NCBI RefSeq assembly: GCF_032854445.1
Contig: NC_088306.1
Coordinates: forward strand, 29,981,764-30,045,763
Direction: 5' to 3'
Length of the DNA stretch: 64,000 nucleotides
Origin: Liolophura sinensis
Lineage: Eukaryota > Mollusca > Polyplacophora > Chitonida > Chitonidae
Below the pieces are notes generated by a model. The model was not told the DNA's origin. It made no database searches and saw only the letters and a program-made list of their open reading frames with translations. The position numbers and the translations under genes were made by a program. Of the stretch, positions 46,150 to 57,715 are shown one piece after another; position 1 is the stretch's first letter, and each line of letters starts with the position of its first letter.

Positions 46150-46690
46150 CTGAAATGTGGTTCACCATCATAGTCATATGCTACAGCGTAGATGTATGTG
46201 GTTCACCATCATAGTCATACGCTTCAGCGTAGATGTATGTGGTTCACCATCATAGTCATACGCTTCAGCGTAGATGTATGTGGTTGACCATCATAGTCAT
46301 ATGCTTCAGCATAGATGTATTTGGTTGACCATCATAGTCATATTCTTCAGCGTAGATGTATTTGGTTGACCATCACAGTCATTCGCTTCAGCGTAGATGT
46401 ATGTTGTTCACTACCATAGTCATATTCTTCAGCGTAGATGTATGTGGTTCACCATCATAGTCATACGCTTCAGCGTAGATGTATATGGTTGACCATCATA
46501 GTCATACGCTTCAGCGTAGATGTATATGGTTGACCATCATAGTCATACGCTTCAGCGTAGATGTATGTGGTTGACCATCATAGTCATACGCTTCAGCGTA
46601 GATGTATGTGGTTGACCATCATAGTCATATTCTTCAGCGTAGATGTACGTGGTTCACCATAATAATTATATGTTTCAGCGTAGATGTATG
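46150..46690 (+). repeat. 41-bp minisatellite, about 13 units
   Basis: Unit CATCATAGTCATACGCTTCA plus GCGTAGATGTATGTGGTTGA plus C. CACCATCAT starts at 46204 and 46245, 41 bases apart. Unit differences are few (ATTC/ACGC, GTTCACC/GTTGACC), indicating recent spread. Confidence 0.93.
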
Positions 46691-46752
46691 TGAAAATAAA
46701 GAACAGACTAAGCCGGGTTGACAGTACAACAGAAAAAAAACATACAGCCTCC

Positions 46753-46798
46753 ACCATTACCCCTCCACCCTTACCCCCCCCCCACCCCCCACCCCCGA
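46753..46798. repeat. C-rich tract (i-motif/G-quadruplex potential)
   Basis: Runs of 4 to 10 C separated by A, T or CA. The minus strand has four or more G runs. Confidence 0.8.
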
Positions 46799-46862
46799 AC
46801 GATAGACGCCCTGCTCAAGGATTATTCACTTATGGGCGGTCAGTATTATGGGCTGAGGACAC
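46799..46862 (-). mobile_element. tRNA-SINE fragment
   Basis: CTGCTCAAGGATTATTCACT, TATGGGCGGTCAGTATTATG and GGCTGAGGA resemble the reversed SINE body (CTCAAGAATATTTCACTTAT, GGCGGCCAGCATTATGGTGG). Short and diverged. Confidence 0.55.
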
Positions 46863-47324
46863 AGAAGAACGCAGAGTAAACCACTGACCTCAAGCCGCTA
46901 AATGACAAACATTCACATTTAGAAAAGGATTACTGAATTTCCATCAGTATATAATTAGTTGTGCATGTTTTGTGAATGGAATCCATCGCTGGACGTGCCG
47001 ACAGACGCGTCCTTCAGGCAGAGTCACCAACGTGGTAACGAGCTCAAATCCAGGTGCAGCTACAGTCGCAGCGGCCTAAAATCAAATTGCTTGATAAACT
47101 TCAAACATATGCTGCGACACAATCAAAAAAGTAAATAAATTAACAAAGGTTGTGCTAAGAGATTGTTCTTTTGTGATGGGTTTTATCTAGTGTAATATAC
47201 GTCAATAGAAGAGTTATAATTCATGCACAGCTCTTTCATTCAGTACAGGATATGACAAGCTGCAAATAATTCAAGGCGTACAGCACAGGGAGTAAAGCTA
47301 AAGCACCAGCGACAGTGTGACAGC
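46863..47324. other. Non-coding stretch, nothing recognised
   Basis: No gene. A possible decayed tRNA-like word is noted at 47030-47055. Confidence 0.4.
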
Positions 47325-47465
47325 TGTTAAATGGTCATGCGCAACCGGTGAAATACGGCATCAGTTTACCTCACTCAGGGTGTTGTTCTAAATGTTCATG
47401 TAAGTGCATAAAATAGTAGTTTATACTTCTCCTAGCACCATGGCTTAAGCAGAATTAGGTACAAA
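47325..47465 (-). mobile_element. Interspersed repeat family B (copy 3, minus)
   Basis: In reverse complement CTAATTCTGCTTAAGCCATG, CACTTACATGAACATTTAGA, TGAGTGAGGTAAACTGATGC, CACCGGTTGCGCATGACC and ATTTAACAGCTGTCACACTG follow the order of the copy at 16396-16565. Confidence 0.75.
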
Positions 47466-48284
47466 AAATGCAGCAATGTTTATTGCAATTTATTAGACTT
47501 CACTGGTCTAGAATTACACAACATGCTATGTTGTCATTTTAGCTGTGTACGGTTGCCACCGTCCGTACATTACCTTCTGTAGATTTGAAATTGGTGCAGT
47601 TTGCTACGTCGAGCAGCAACCGAATGTATGACAGATTTAATGACATATCTCACTTTCATAACTTTACTCGATAATAATAAGAAGCAATTTTTTTATTTAT
47701 TAACCTAATCACTACTTTTTCGAACTGTTGAAGGGTGAAACAATTGCTTCTAACAAACACATTTTCACTAAATTAAATGCCTTCAATTACATTTTTCTCT
47801 TTCCTGTTGGCTCCACCTTGCCATATTTCATTAATGAGTCAATTAGAAATTGTCAGCTCAGTCTAATTATCAATCTGAAACACTGCATGGAGACAGCATA
47901 CAACTATGTAGGCCCGATAAAAAGCCTTGGTTGCTCGGACGTGAAACGCTGCCATCCCACTTGGATGGGTTGGGGTGCATATAAACGGAAGCATCCGTTC
48001 AAATGTAGCTCTACCATATTGTATTGTTGGACCATATAGTTTACTGTAAATGTTAGTGGAAAAAGTTACAAAATGTTAAATAAAAACTATTAATAATATC
48101 TACATTTTTTTCTGTCCTCGCCATCACTGAAATACATGCCCAGTTGACTAACGACGCCAAACCTGTGATATTATTTTAAATGGCTTGTGCTAGCTTCCAG
48201 GTTATAATTCAAACTCATATTTGTATCACAGATTCCGATCAATATTTTACTGCATCCTTGGCTTCCCCAGGTTAAAGTGGCGCC
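47466..48284. other. Unassigned stretch with a 103-codon frame
   Basis: A plus frame at 47728-48039 (non-ATG start) has no recognised domain. Nothing else seen. Confidence 0.35.
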
Positions 48285-48720
48285 TTTATGTGATCTCCGG
48301 AAATTAAATCTCGTGTCGTGAAAGACGCCCCCTGGTGGATAAAGATTCACACTGTTAATATGGTGGGAGATAACAGATTACTACAATAACAAAATTTACT
48401 CATGCTTTATTTTTGAATCCATGAAGCCATTTTTAGAAAACCCATTTCAATTTCCGAAAAGATCCAACCGCCGCGCAATCAAATTAAAAAACCCATTAAC
48501 AAAACAAACCTTAAAGCCACAATAACAGCTCTCTTTGCGACAAGCACATTTTCACCTAAAAGGCCTAAGTTACGTAATTCTCTTCGTCCCTCGCTCAACT
48601 CTATTCATGACCTTTGGTATGCCCTATTAGGTGTCTTTCGCCTACGATTGGTAATAATTAAAAGTACCATTTTATTACAGAATTCTCATGTCAGCAGAGG
48701 GGATAGCATCAGCTTAATGG
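48285..48720 (+). mobile_element. Interspersed repeat family C (copy 1, diverged)
   Basis: CTTTATGTGATCTCCGGAAA, GTCGTGAAAGACGCCCCCTG, GTGGATAAAGATTCACACTG and GAGATAACAGATTACTAC match the starts of the copies at 63393 (plus) and 56480 (minus). Further on, GACCTTTGGTATGCCC fits the middle of the family. About 430 bp recognisable. Confidence 0.65.
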
Positions 48721-50224
48721 ACATATGGGAAAAGCACCATAAAGCGAAGAGTATGCCATGTAATGAATAGCACACTGTACAAAATGTTCGTAGATTTACA
48801 CCTCAGCTGAATGTATATTGTAATAAGAAATTGGCTGTAAAAATTATTACACCTAAAACCAGTGTATAATTGCAACATTTCATGCAATTGTACATAGATT
48901 TGAGGTAAATTTGCGTTTTGAGGTAAATATTGATAGCAATAGTAATTTCATATGGCACACTTTACAGCTGTTTGTAAGTTTACATAGTTTCTCTTTTTTA
49001 ACATGGCTTTTATTACAGTTGATACAAACTTACGAAAATTGTTGTATTTTTTACTTTACAGTAATACAGTCCTAATCACAAAAATTCCGTGTTTTGTCTT
49101 CCAGTTTTAAAATGTGATGTATCATAACATTTTAAACAGTTATTAAGAAATTTACATTTATAATATGTATATACTTAGGCTACTTACGAGGTATTTTCTC
49201 ATTTGAAGAGTCTATTGACAACCGTGCACAATACTATGTGTATATACTTGCCTTATAGAGTGTCTTGTGTTACATTTGTTTCAGATTATACATTTGCGTG
49301 AATTATCTGAATTACATTGAACTTGTAAGTCCCTGTTTCACTTTCTGTGCACCACTTTTTTGTAACTGAATATTAATTTTCTGCACAAGTTGAGTCTTGA
49401 AAAAAAGTTCAGCTCTTCTACTTTTCTTTGTATCTGCCCCCAAGATTATCATCAAACATGAAACAAATTACAAATTTATAGCCTCCCAAATAGCAAGAAT
49501 TATCCCCCTTGTTACGATGTGGCGTCAACCAATAGGGAGCGCTGGCTGGTTTCCTACCTCTGACGTCAGGTGGCGATAATCGCTACAGCCCTCTTACGCA
49601 GGGAAACAGCCTGCTCTCACACATCATGTGGAAGGAAAGTCACGGCGCTGTGAGGAGTCTGGTAAATGTTGTTGGTCATACTTCTTACAGTGCATGCGTC
49701 GCTCTCTGCCACCACTAGAAAATTTTGTACAGGAATCTTGAACAACGCCGAGGTCACTGGGGTCAAGATAATCCGTCTCAACCTTTGTCTCTAATAATAC
49801 TTTATACACATGCACTTTCTTAATCGAAAAAATATGTACAACATGATTCTAACCAAAACCCTTAAACAATTTTAGTGATGAATGTTGATAACATGGTTCC
49901 GCGGGAGAAGACAAGTGACAAGGCTAAACCTAAACAAAGGTGCGTTCGTCTCACAGACTCCTAAGGTTAAGCATCTCTGCTTAATTTTGACCTTTAGTGT
50001 GGCAGGGTGTGCAGGGTGTGCAGTACGTGTTAACAGTTTAAAGTGTCTGTTGTCGCATATGAGATGACATCTTCGTCAAGACATTCCAATACAGTATCCT
50101 TTTGATGAGTGTAAAAACAGTTTTACAAAAGAAGGAACCTTTGGAAACCATATCACACTATATCATTAAAACTGTTCTGCTGTAAACGTTGGATAAAATT
50201 GCATAGTTCTGAATGTTTGGGATT
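48721..50224. other. AT-rich non-coding stretch, nothing recognised
   Basis: A short G/C-richer patch at 49505-49580 and short frames of about 60 codons only. No gene recognised. Confidence 0.45.
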
Positions 50225-51118
50225 TTCTAGGCCAGAACACAGCAGGAGACAGTGGAGTATCAGACAGCCAGTGTGAGGCTAGAACTTATCAGGAGACATC
50301 GGAGTATCAGACAGCCAGTGTGAGACCAGAACACAGCAGGAGACAGTGGAGTATCAGACAGTCAGTGTGAGGCCAGAACACAGCAGGAGACAGTGGAGAT
50401 TCAGATAGCCAGTGTGAGGCCAGAACACAGCAGGAGACAGTGGAGATTCAGATAACCAGTGTGAGGCCAGAACACAGCAGGAGACAGTGGAGTATCAGAC
50501 AGGCAGTGTGAGGCCAGAACACAGCAGGAGACAGTGGAGTATCAGATAGCCAGTGTGAGGCCAGAACACAGCAGGAGACAGTGGATTATCAGACAGCCAG
50601 TGTGAGGCCAGAACACAGCAGGAGACAGTGGAGATTCAGATAGCCAGTGGGAGGCCAGAACTTATCAGGAGACATCGGAGATTCAGATAGCCAGTGTGAG
50701 ACCAGAACACAGCAGGAGACAGTGGAGTATTAGACAGCCAGTGTGAGGCCAGAACACAGCAGGAGACAGTGGAGATTCAGATAGCCAGTGTGAGGCCAGA
50801 ACACAGCTGGAGACAGTGGAGATTCAGATAGCCAGTGTGAGGCCAGAACACAGCAGGAGACAGTGGAGTATCAGACAGTCAGTGTGAGACCAGAATACAG
50901 CAGGAGACAGTGGAGATTCAGATAGCCAGTGTGAGACCAGAACACAGCAGGAGACAGTGGAGTATCAGACAGCCAGTGTGAGGCCAGAACACAGCAGGAG
51001 ACACTGGAGTATCAGATAGCCAGTGTTAGACCAGAACATAGCAGGAGACAGTGGAGATTCAGATAGCCAGTGTGAGGCCAGAACTTATCAGGAGACATCG
51101 GAGTATTAGACATCCAGT
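50225..51118 (+). repeat. 47-bp minisatellite, about 19 units
   Basis: Unit GGCCAGAACACAGCAGGAGA, CAGTGGAGTATCAGACAGCC and AGTGTGA. Two forms alternate (GTATCAGACAG and GATTCAGATAG), and a rarer form has CTTATCAGGAGACATCGG. The unit length is not divisible by three, so no frame persists. It stops at 51118, two bases before the decayed gene that follows. Confidence 0.94.
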
Positions 51119-51120
51119 GT

Positions 51121-52170
51121 GAAAATTATATTGACATTGATTCACAATCAATATTAGATTCGGAGTATATTGCTATTGATAGTTGTTTTGAGCCGAACTT
51201 GCCCCAAATACTAGAGAAAAAACAGCCTTGCTGTATCTGAAACTTCAGGCTAAGCATCAAATTGCAGATTTGGTGATACAAACTATCATAACTGAAGTGT
51301 CAAATGCACATGCGTTGGGACAAGAGAATTTGAGGCTCGATCTGAAACAAAAGGTTTTAACACGAGGCTTAAATGAAAGAGATGTAAATGATATATCAAC
51401 TGAAACATTTCAAGGAGATGCTCTGGGGAATTGTCATAATAAAGAAAGTGGAATATTAAGAAGTTCATTCCGTCAAACAAAGTATTTAAAAAAAACAGAT
51501 ATGTACCCCGAATTCCTGTTAATCTTGGCTTTGATCAGAATAAGCGTAGAATTTGTCATTATGTTCCAATTTTTAAATTATTTCAAGCAGTATTTGAGGA
51601 CAGCACAGTGAGAACCCTGAAAGACGACCAGTAAAATGATGTCTTGGAAGACTTTTTACATGCATCAGCTTTTAAGATTAACTCTTTATTCAAACAGAAT
51701 CCATCAGAATTGAAGTTTATGTTATATCAGGATTCTTTTGAAGTGTTAAATCCGTTAAGGAATGCAAAGAAAAAGCACAAACTTACTTTTTACTATACAC
51801 TTGGAAATATTTACAAACATAATCGCTCAAGAGTGGATACAGTTCAGCTTGCTCTTCTGTGTCCAGAGAAAGATTTCAAATTTTTTGGGCAAGAAAAACT
51901 ATTTCCCTCATTGATCCGCGATCTAAAAATTCTTAAAGAAGAAGGAATAGTGCTACTGAGTGATATATCCTGCTCTCCTGTAAGAGAAGTGTTGTATTTA
52001 TTGCTGGGAACAGTTCAGGCAGTCACTGTATTGGAGGATTTGTAGAAAACTTCAGAAACTACATCTGTAGATACTGTCTCCTGAGACAGTATAAGCTTCT
52101 TCATACCTGCTTAAGTTATATTTATTTCTGTTTAGTTCACCAGTGCAAGCCAGCTAGAGTACTCTTCATC
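51121..52170 (+). pseudogene. Decayed member of a repetitive uncharacterised animal protein family
   Basis: Readable in pieces across frames. 51121-51237 gives YIDIDSQSILDSEYIAIDS. After a shift near 51225 comes LYLKLQAKHQIADLVIQTII (51228 on). After a shift at the A8 run (51486-51495) comes RYVPRIPVNLGFDQNKRR and CHYVPIFKLFQAVFEDSTVR. A TAA at 51632 interrupts, then FKINSLFKQNPSELKFMLYQ, DSFEVLNPLRNAKKKHKLTF, YYTLGNIYKHNRSRVDTVQL and ALLCPEKDFKFFGQEKLFPS. A last shift near 52005 gives GNSSGSHCIGGFVENFRNYI and CRYC. From memory, the order YQD.FEV.NPL, KKHK....YTLGN, GD..GSH.IGGF.ENF..S..FCRYC marks an uncharacterised family present in many copies in fish and invertebrate genomes, probably transposon-derived. 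Its usual N-terminal part is cut off at the 47-bp array. Function unknown. Confidence 0.72.
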
Positions 52171-53343
52171 TTATAGTAAATGTATTTTCATTAGAAAGGT
52201 AGTAAATTGTTTGCCACAATGTTACTATTTTTTATCAAATCGATAATTTATCGTCACATTTCATGGTAAAATCTGGCAATTAATATAGACCAATAGGCTG
52301 ACTATACTTTATATCGTTTTTCTGGTTCAAATGTTTTAATTTATACATGTATTTGGCAATAGTAAGCAGAATTCAAATTCCACACAAATCTCGCTACAAG
52401 CACTGGATTTTTTGAGTAAGGACAGACTACTGGAAGACTTGTCACTTTAAACAATAGATGCCCACTGTTATTTTCAGAGCTATAAACTGAAAAAAAAGTG
52501 CATAGACCACAGCTGTTAAGAACTGATATCGAAAAATAAGCCACAGTCTTTTCTCCTGCACGTGTCTTTATTGTATCCAATTATTTTGATGTTGGGATCT
52601 ATCTGCATGTTTGACTTATACAGCATGTTATAACCGTATTATATCAGCTGTATAAGTAATGATCGAGAGTTGCAGTGTCCAGGCAAGTATTGAGTAATTA
52701 ATTGATACGCCACCCTCAGTCGGTTACCCTGAACTTTCAAAAAGTCGTGGCTATTCCCAGGTGTACTTCACTGTAGGAGGCAATGCAATCTTCAGAGGTT
52801 GTAAACCTCCAATTTTCTCAACACAAAATTTAGGGAAGGCACAACAAATGTTTGTAACATGAACGTGTGACAAAGTGTAGAAAGTAATATTATGACTCAC
52901 TGGAGGATATTAAACTCCTGATGAGAATATTATTTAACCTCTTCTGACAAAATATCACCTTGTATTTCCAGTAAGTAGGACTTTAATACATGTATATAGA
53001 TGTATTGCTTTGATTTATATTTTTAAAATATGGACATCATTTTAAGCATATTTTTGAAAACTTTATTTTACACCAATGAATGATATGCTATGAAGGAACA
53101 TCATTGTTTTGTGCTTTGTTGGTAGATGGCTCTGTCTGACGATGACATAAGACCCTTCTTATCGCAACGAACGGCACGGTGTTTGGACAGAAGCAGGAGC
53201 ACCGACATAGTACCAGGATTATTCTTTTCATTGCCTGTCGCATGACCCAGATATATCGAGGTGAGGCCCAGTCTGTAATATTAAGTTTGTCTCATCAATA
53301 AACCTACTATGTCTCCTATTTAACATCCTTATTGAACAGAGTG
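52171..53343. other. Non-coding stretch, nothing recognised
   Basis: AT-rich. The 79-codon minus frame (52341-52580) has no recognised motif. Confidence 0.45.
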
Positions 53344-53405
53344 CAGACTGTATAAGTGAAATATTCTTGAGTACGGCGTAAAACACCAATCAAATACATA
53401 AATAA
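53344..53405 (+). mobile_element. tRNA-SINE 3' fragment
   Basis: CTGTATAAGTGAAATATTCT, TGAGTACGGCGTAAAACACC and AATCAAATACATAAATAAAT: only the last third of the SINE, 5'-truncated, with an intact tail. Confidence 0.9.
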
Positions 53406-53465
53406 ATAAATATATCCAGCGTGGCAATCTAATTCAACACGAGGAATAGACGGCCCCTTATCATA
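53406..53465 (+). mobile_element. Interspersed repeat family A, 3' fragment
   Basis: TATATCCAGCGTGGCAATCT, AATTCAACACGAGGAATAGA and CGGCCCCTTA match the 3' part of family A. The SINE tail sits directly before it. Confidence 0.65.
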
Positions 53466-53767
53466 CCATGTAGTATATTCTATGCAATTGCTTTTAATAA
53501 ATTGTGATATCGGGTCATCAGCTTGTAGCATAGACGTCATCTTAAATCAACAGAATCAAAGCACAAATCTTTGTTTATTTACTGCTTCTGTTACACAGCG
53601 TTTGGTCAGAAACATCTTAAAGCATCTATAACTAGATAACTGAAAATGAAATAGGCCAATGTAAGGAAAACGTGGGACTCATTTTCTTTACAACAGGTTC
53701 CAAAAGTAATGGAAACTGTAATATGATTAAATAAAGAGTATGTTACATGTGGTAATTACCTGGACTG
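53466..53767. other. Spacer, nothing recognised
   Basis: About 300 bases of unassigned AT-rich sequence. Confidence 0.4.
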
Positions 53768-55495
53768 TTCAAGTAAAGCAGTAGAGACATTATGCTTCAT
53801 CTCTCAACCGGTCAAGTAAAGGAGTAGAGACATTATGCTTCGTCTCTCAACCAGTCAAGTAAAGGAGTAGAGACATTATGCTTCATCTCTCAACTGGTCA
53901 AGTAAAGGAGTAGAGACATTATGCTTCATCTCTCAACCGGTCAAGTAAAGGAGTAGAGACATTATGCTTTATCTCTCAACCGGTCAAGTAAAGGAGTAGA
54001 GACATTATGCATCATCTCTCAATCGGTCAAGTAAAGGAGTAGAGACATTATGCTTCATCTCTCAAGCGGTCAAGTAAAGGAGTAGAGACATTATGCTTTA
54101 TCTCTCAACCGGTCAAGTAAAGGAGTAGAAACATTATGCATCATCTCTCAATCGGTCAAGTAAAGGAGTAGAGACATTATGCTTCATCTCTCAACCGGTC
54201 AAGTAAAGGGGTAGATACAATATGCTTCATCTCTCAAGCGGTCAAGTAAAGGAGTAGAGACATTATGCTTCATCTCTCAAGCGGTCAAGTAAAGGAGTAG
54301 AGACATTATGCTTCATCTCTCAACCGGCCAAGTAAAGGAGTAGAGACATTATTCTTCATCTCTCAACCAGTCAAGTAAAGGAGTAAAGACATTATGCTTC
54401 GTCTCTCAACCGGTCAAGTAAAGGAGTAGAGACATTATGCTTCGTCTCTCAACTGGTCAAGTAAAGGAGTAGAGACATTATGCTTCATCTTCCAACCGGT
54501 CAAGTAAAGCAGTAGAGACATTATGCTTCGTCTCTCAACCGGTCAAGTAAAGCAGTAGAGACATTATACTTTATCTCTCAAGCGGTCAAGTAAAGGAGTA
54601 GAGACATTATGCATCATCTCTCAATCGGTCAAGTAAAGGAGTAGAGACATTATGCTTTATCCCTCAAGCGGTCAAGTAAAGCAGTAGAGACATTATGCTT
54701 CGTCTCTCAACCGGTCAGATAAAGCAGTAGAGACATTATGCTTTATCTCTCAACCGGTCAAGTAAAGGAGTAGAGACATTATGCATCATCTCTCAATCGG
54801 TCAAGTAAAGGAGTAGAGACATTATGCTTCATCTCTCAAGCGGTCAAGTAAAGGGGTAGATACATTATGCTTCATCTCTCAAGCGGTCAAGTAAAGGAGT
54901 AGAGACATTATGCTTCATCTCTCAACTGGTCAAGTAAAGGAGTAGAGACATTATGCTTCATCTCTCAACCGGCCAAGTAAAGGAGTAGAGACATTATTCT
55001 TCATCTCTCAACCAGTCAAGTAAAGGAGTAAAGACATTATGCTTCATCTCTCAACCGGTCAAGTAAAGGAGTAGAGACATTGTGCTTCATCTCTCAACGG
55101 GTCAAATAAATGAGTAGAGACATTATGCTTTATCGCTCAACCGGTCAAGTAAAGGAGTAGAGACATTATGCTTCATCTCTCAACCAGTCAAGTAAAGGAG
55201 TAAAGACATTATGCTTCATCTCTTAACCGGTCAAGTAAAGGGGTAGATACATTATGCTTCATCTCTCAACCGGTCAAGTAAAGGAGTAGAGACATTATGT
55301 TTCATCTCTCAAGCGGTCAAGTAAAGGAGTAGAGACATTATTCTTCATCTCTCAACCGGTCAAGTAAAGGAGTAGAGACATTATGCGTCATCTCTCAATC
55401 GGTCAAATAAAAGAGTAGAGACATTATGCGTCATCTCTCAAGCGGTCAAGTAAAGGAGTAGAGACATTATGCTTTATCTCTCAACCGGTCAAATA
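53768..55495 (+). repeat. 43-bp minisatellite, about 40 units, with ~645-bp higher-order repeat
   Basis: Unit GGTCAAGTAAAGGAGTAGAG, ACATTATGCTTCATCTCTCA and ACC. Marker variants recur 645 bases (15 units) apart: GGGGTAGATAC at about 54209 and 54854, and CCGGCCAAG at about 54324 and 54969, each followed by the same ATTATTCTTC and CCAGTCAAG..GTAAAG variants. This shows block duplication of 15 units. No frame. Confidence 0.95.
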
Positions 55496-55889
55496 TAATG
55501 TAGGGAATTTGCCGAATACACAGTTTGAATGACGGTTGCCCTTCTACGAGTTTACAGTCACGAGTGAAAACTGACAGGACAGATATTATACCTTTCAATT
55601 CCCAGAGAGGCCATGCGCACCACACACATATTGACCTGAAGCAATAACCACCACTGTGAAATGTGGATTCGATCTCTTTTTCTCAGTTGCTATAGGCTAA
55701 TTGTCTTGGTAAAATTAGCCCCCTAGGGCTTCCAAGTAAAATTGTATTAATTCCGAAAAACACCACAAACATTGAGTTCCAAGTTGTTGGAATTTGTATT
55801 TTCAATGGCCAAATCTATGTAGTCGATAATTAAAGGTGTTACTATCCATTATCACCTAATGTAAATACGACATCAGTGTGTGTCGAAGT
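55496..55889. other. Non-coding stretch, nothing recognised
   Basis: No gene or repeat recognised. Confidence 0.45.
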
Positions 55890-56480
55890 GTTGATAGCTG
55901 CTACTGGTATCTGGTGTGATCACGTGGACATCTGACAGAATGGATTATATGACGAATGGCAAGACTCACGATTCACACGATGTTCATCCAGGCGTGACGC
56001 CTGACGGAACTTGGCTGTCTTCATTAATCCGATCCACGTGGCTTCCAGCTAATCATTTCCGTTCCACCAAACTGATAAGATAGCGATTTTGATTATCATC
56101 AATCAGTCAGGAAAATTAGCTGTTGGAGCATACCAAATGACACGAAAAGCACGGAGCTAGTAGCTGAGAAAAGTTTACGTAGATAAGTGAGGATGTTCAG
56201 TCAGCTGCACTGTGAGAAGGACAGCTTTTGTCGCTTCAAGGTTTCTTTATTGATGGGCTTCTGAGGCAAATTTTATTGTTCCTCCCTTAATCTTTTTCGG
56301 AAATTGAAATCGCTCTGACACAAACTGACATGTGGATTTCAAAAAGCAAATAAATCAAGAACGTTTTGTATCAATCTCGTATGAATGTGACAGCTTGGAT
56401 CTTTATCTACCATGGGGTGTCTTTCACGGGACAAAGATGAAATTTCCGGGTATTAAATAAAGAGACTCATTCAATCTCGG
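55890..56480 (-). mobile_element. Interspersed repeat family C (copy 2, minus)
   Basis: In reverse complement it runs CTTTATTTAATACCCGGAAA, GTCCCGTGAAAGACACCCCA, GATAAAGATCCAAGCTGTCA, then CAGCTACTAGCTCCGTGC, TTTGGTATGCTCCAACAG, CGTCAGGCGTCACGCCTGGA, TGAACATCGTGTG and ATTCTGTCAGATGTCCACG. The copy at 63393 has all these words in the same order and similar spacing. About 590 bp. Non-coding. Confidence 0.78.
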
Positions 56481-56689
56481 AACGGAAACGATACAGTAAA
56501 CTTAATTTTGCTACAGATAAAGCACAGATAGGGGAACGATTACATAGTTTTACCTTCATTGTGCTATAGTTATAATATCATGGGAATAGGTGAGTGCCGA
56601 TTATACCTGAAGGAAAAGTCCAAGAATGTGTAAGTACATTGTTACAGAAACCACGCTTTCCCATAGACGTTACCTTAAGTGTTACATGC
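56481..56689. other. Spacer, nothing recognised
   Basis: Short AT-rich spacer before the next array. Confidence 0.4.
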
Positions 56690-56995
56690 GGGCGTTATTG
56701 TCGTAAGTGTAACATGCGATCGTTGCTGTAAGTGTTACATACGAATGTTGTTGTTGTCGTAAGCGTTACATGCGAATGTTGTTGTTCTAAGTGTTACATT
56801 CGAATGTTGTTGTCGTAAGCGTTACATGCGAATGTTGTTACCGTAAGTGTTACGTTCGAATATTGTTGCCGCGTTACATGGAAATGTTATTATCGCAAGT
56901 GTTACATGGAAATGTTGTTTTCGCAAGTGTTACATACGAATGTTGTTATTCTAAGTGTTACATGCGAACGCTGTTGTCGTAAGTGTTACAGGCGA
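56690..56995 (+). repeat. 27-31-bp tandem repeat, about 10-11 units
   Basis: Units built from GTAAGTGTTACATGCGAATG plus TTGTTGTC with variable TTG/TC counts. Unit lengths vary, so it is an irregular array. Confidence 0.88.
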
Positions 56996-57030
56996 TGGCG
57001 TATTATTTAATCTGTATGGCCAGATTCTAT

Positions 57031-57323
57031 TTTTCGCTGTCATTTCGATAGACATGTTAGACATCATGCGGCTGGGATCAATTACTGGTCAGCTATGTCC
57101 CAACTTGTGCACAAACACTGACTGTATGCGCTATTCCGCTGAGTGACAGAGATTATATATTACGGATGTGAGAAAGTTTTCGCTGCCATTTCGATAGACA
57201 TGTCAGACATCATGCGGCTGGGATCAATTACTGGTCAGCTATGTCCCAACTTGTGCACAAACACTGACTGTATGCGCTATTCCGCTGAGTGACAGAGATT
57301 ACATATCATACCTGTGAGAAAGT
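57031..57323 (+). repeat. 146-bp tandem duplication, nearly identical
   Basis: TTTTCGCTGTCATTTCGATAGACATG at 57031 recurs at 57177, and the match continues through ATGCGGCTGGGATCAATTAC and CTATTCCGCTGAGTGACAGA to TGTGAGAAAGT. Only about half a dozen differences, so recent. Confidence 0.95.
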
Positions 57324-57499
57324 AGGGTCATTGTACTAATGTAAAAGTTTCTAATCAAAATACCATTGAAAGTACTCGAACAACACTGTCTCTGTAGACA
57401 AAAAGATTTCCATTTAGAATATTTCAGAACTGCTTTACCAGTGAAACATTCGTCCGGCTTGAACCGTTAGGAGAAATCTCTTACTAACGTAAATTGACA
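57324..57499. other. Spacer, nothing recognised
   Basis: No feature seen. Confidence 0.4.
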
Positions 57500-57715
57500 A
57501 AGAGGCTATTAGTTGCGTCTTCGCAACATCAATGAAAATGTTGATTGCTTCCCTCTGCATGATTCCGTTATAATTTTGTACTTTTTGCACTTCTTAGTTC
57601 TTTGGTGGTTTGTATTATACGCCGTTTTGGGAACTGCGCTTGGAATTATTGACCTGGAACGTCCGTAATGGTTGACGGCTGATATGCGAATGTCTGTGTC
57701 GACACATAAATTCCC
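57500..57715 (-). mobile_element. Interspersed repeat family A (copy 8, minus)
   Basis: In reverse complement: TGTGTCGACACAGACATTCG, CCATTACGGACGTTCCAGGT, CAATAATTCCAAGCGCAGTT, CCCAAAACGGCGTATAATAC and AAACCACCAAAGAACTAAGA. The 3' half is missing. Confidence 0.78.

Noticed and set aside
43030-49400. One large element bounded by TTTAC-rich ends
   Set aside because: I could not find matching inverted ends or a target duplication joining the two regions.
50225-55495. Regular repeats resembling CRISPR arrays
   Set aside because: Units are directly contiguous with no unique spacers, and the DNA is animal. They are ordinary minisatellites.
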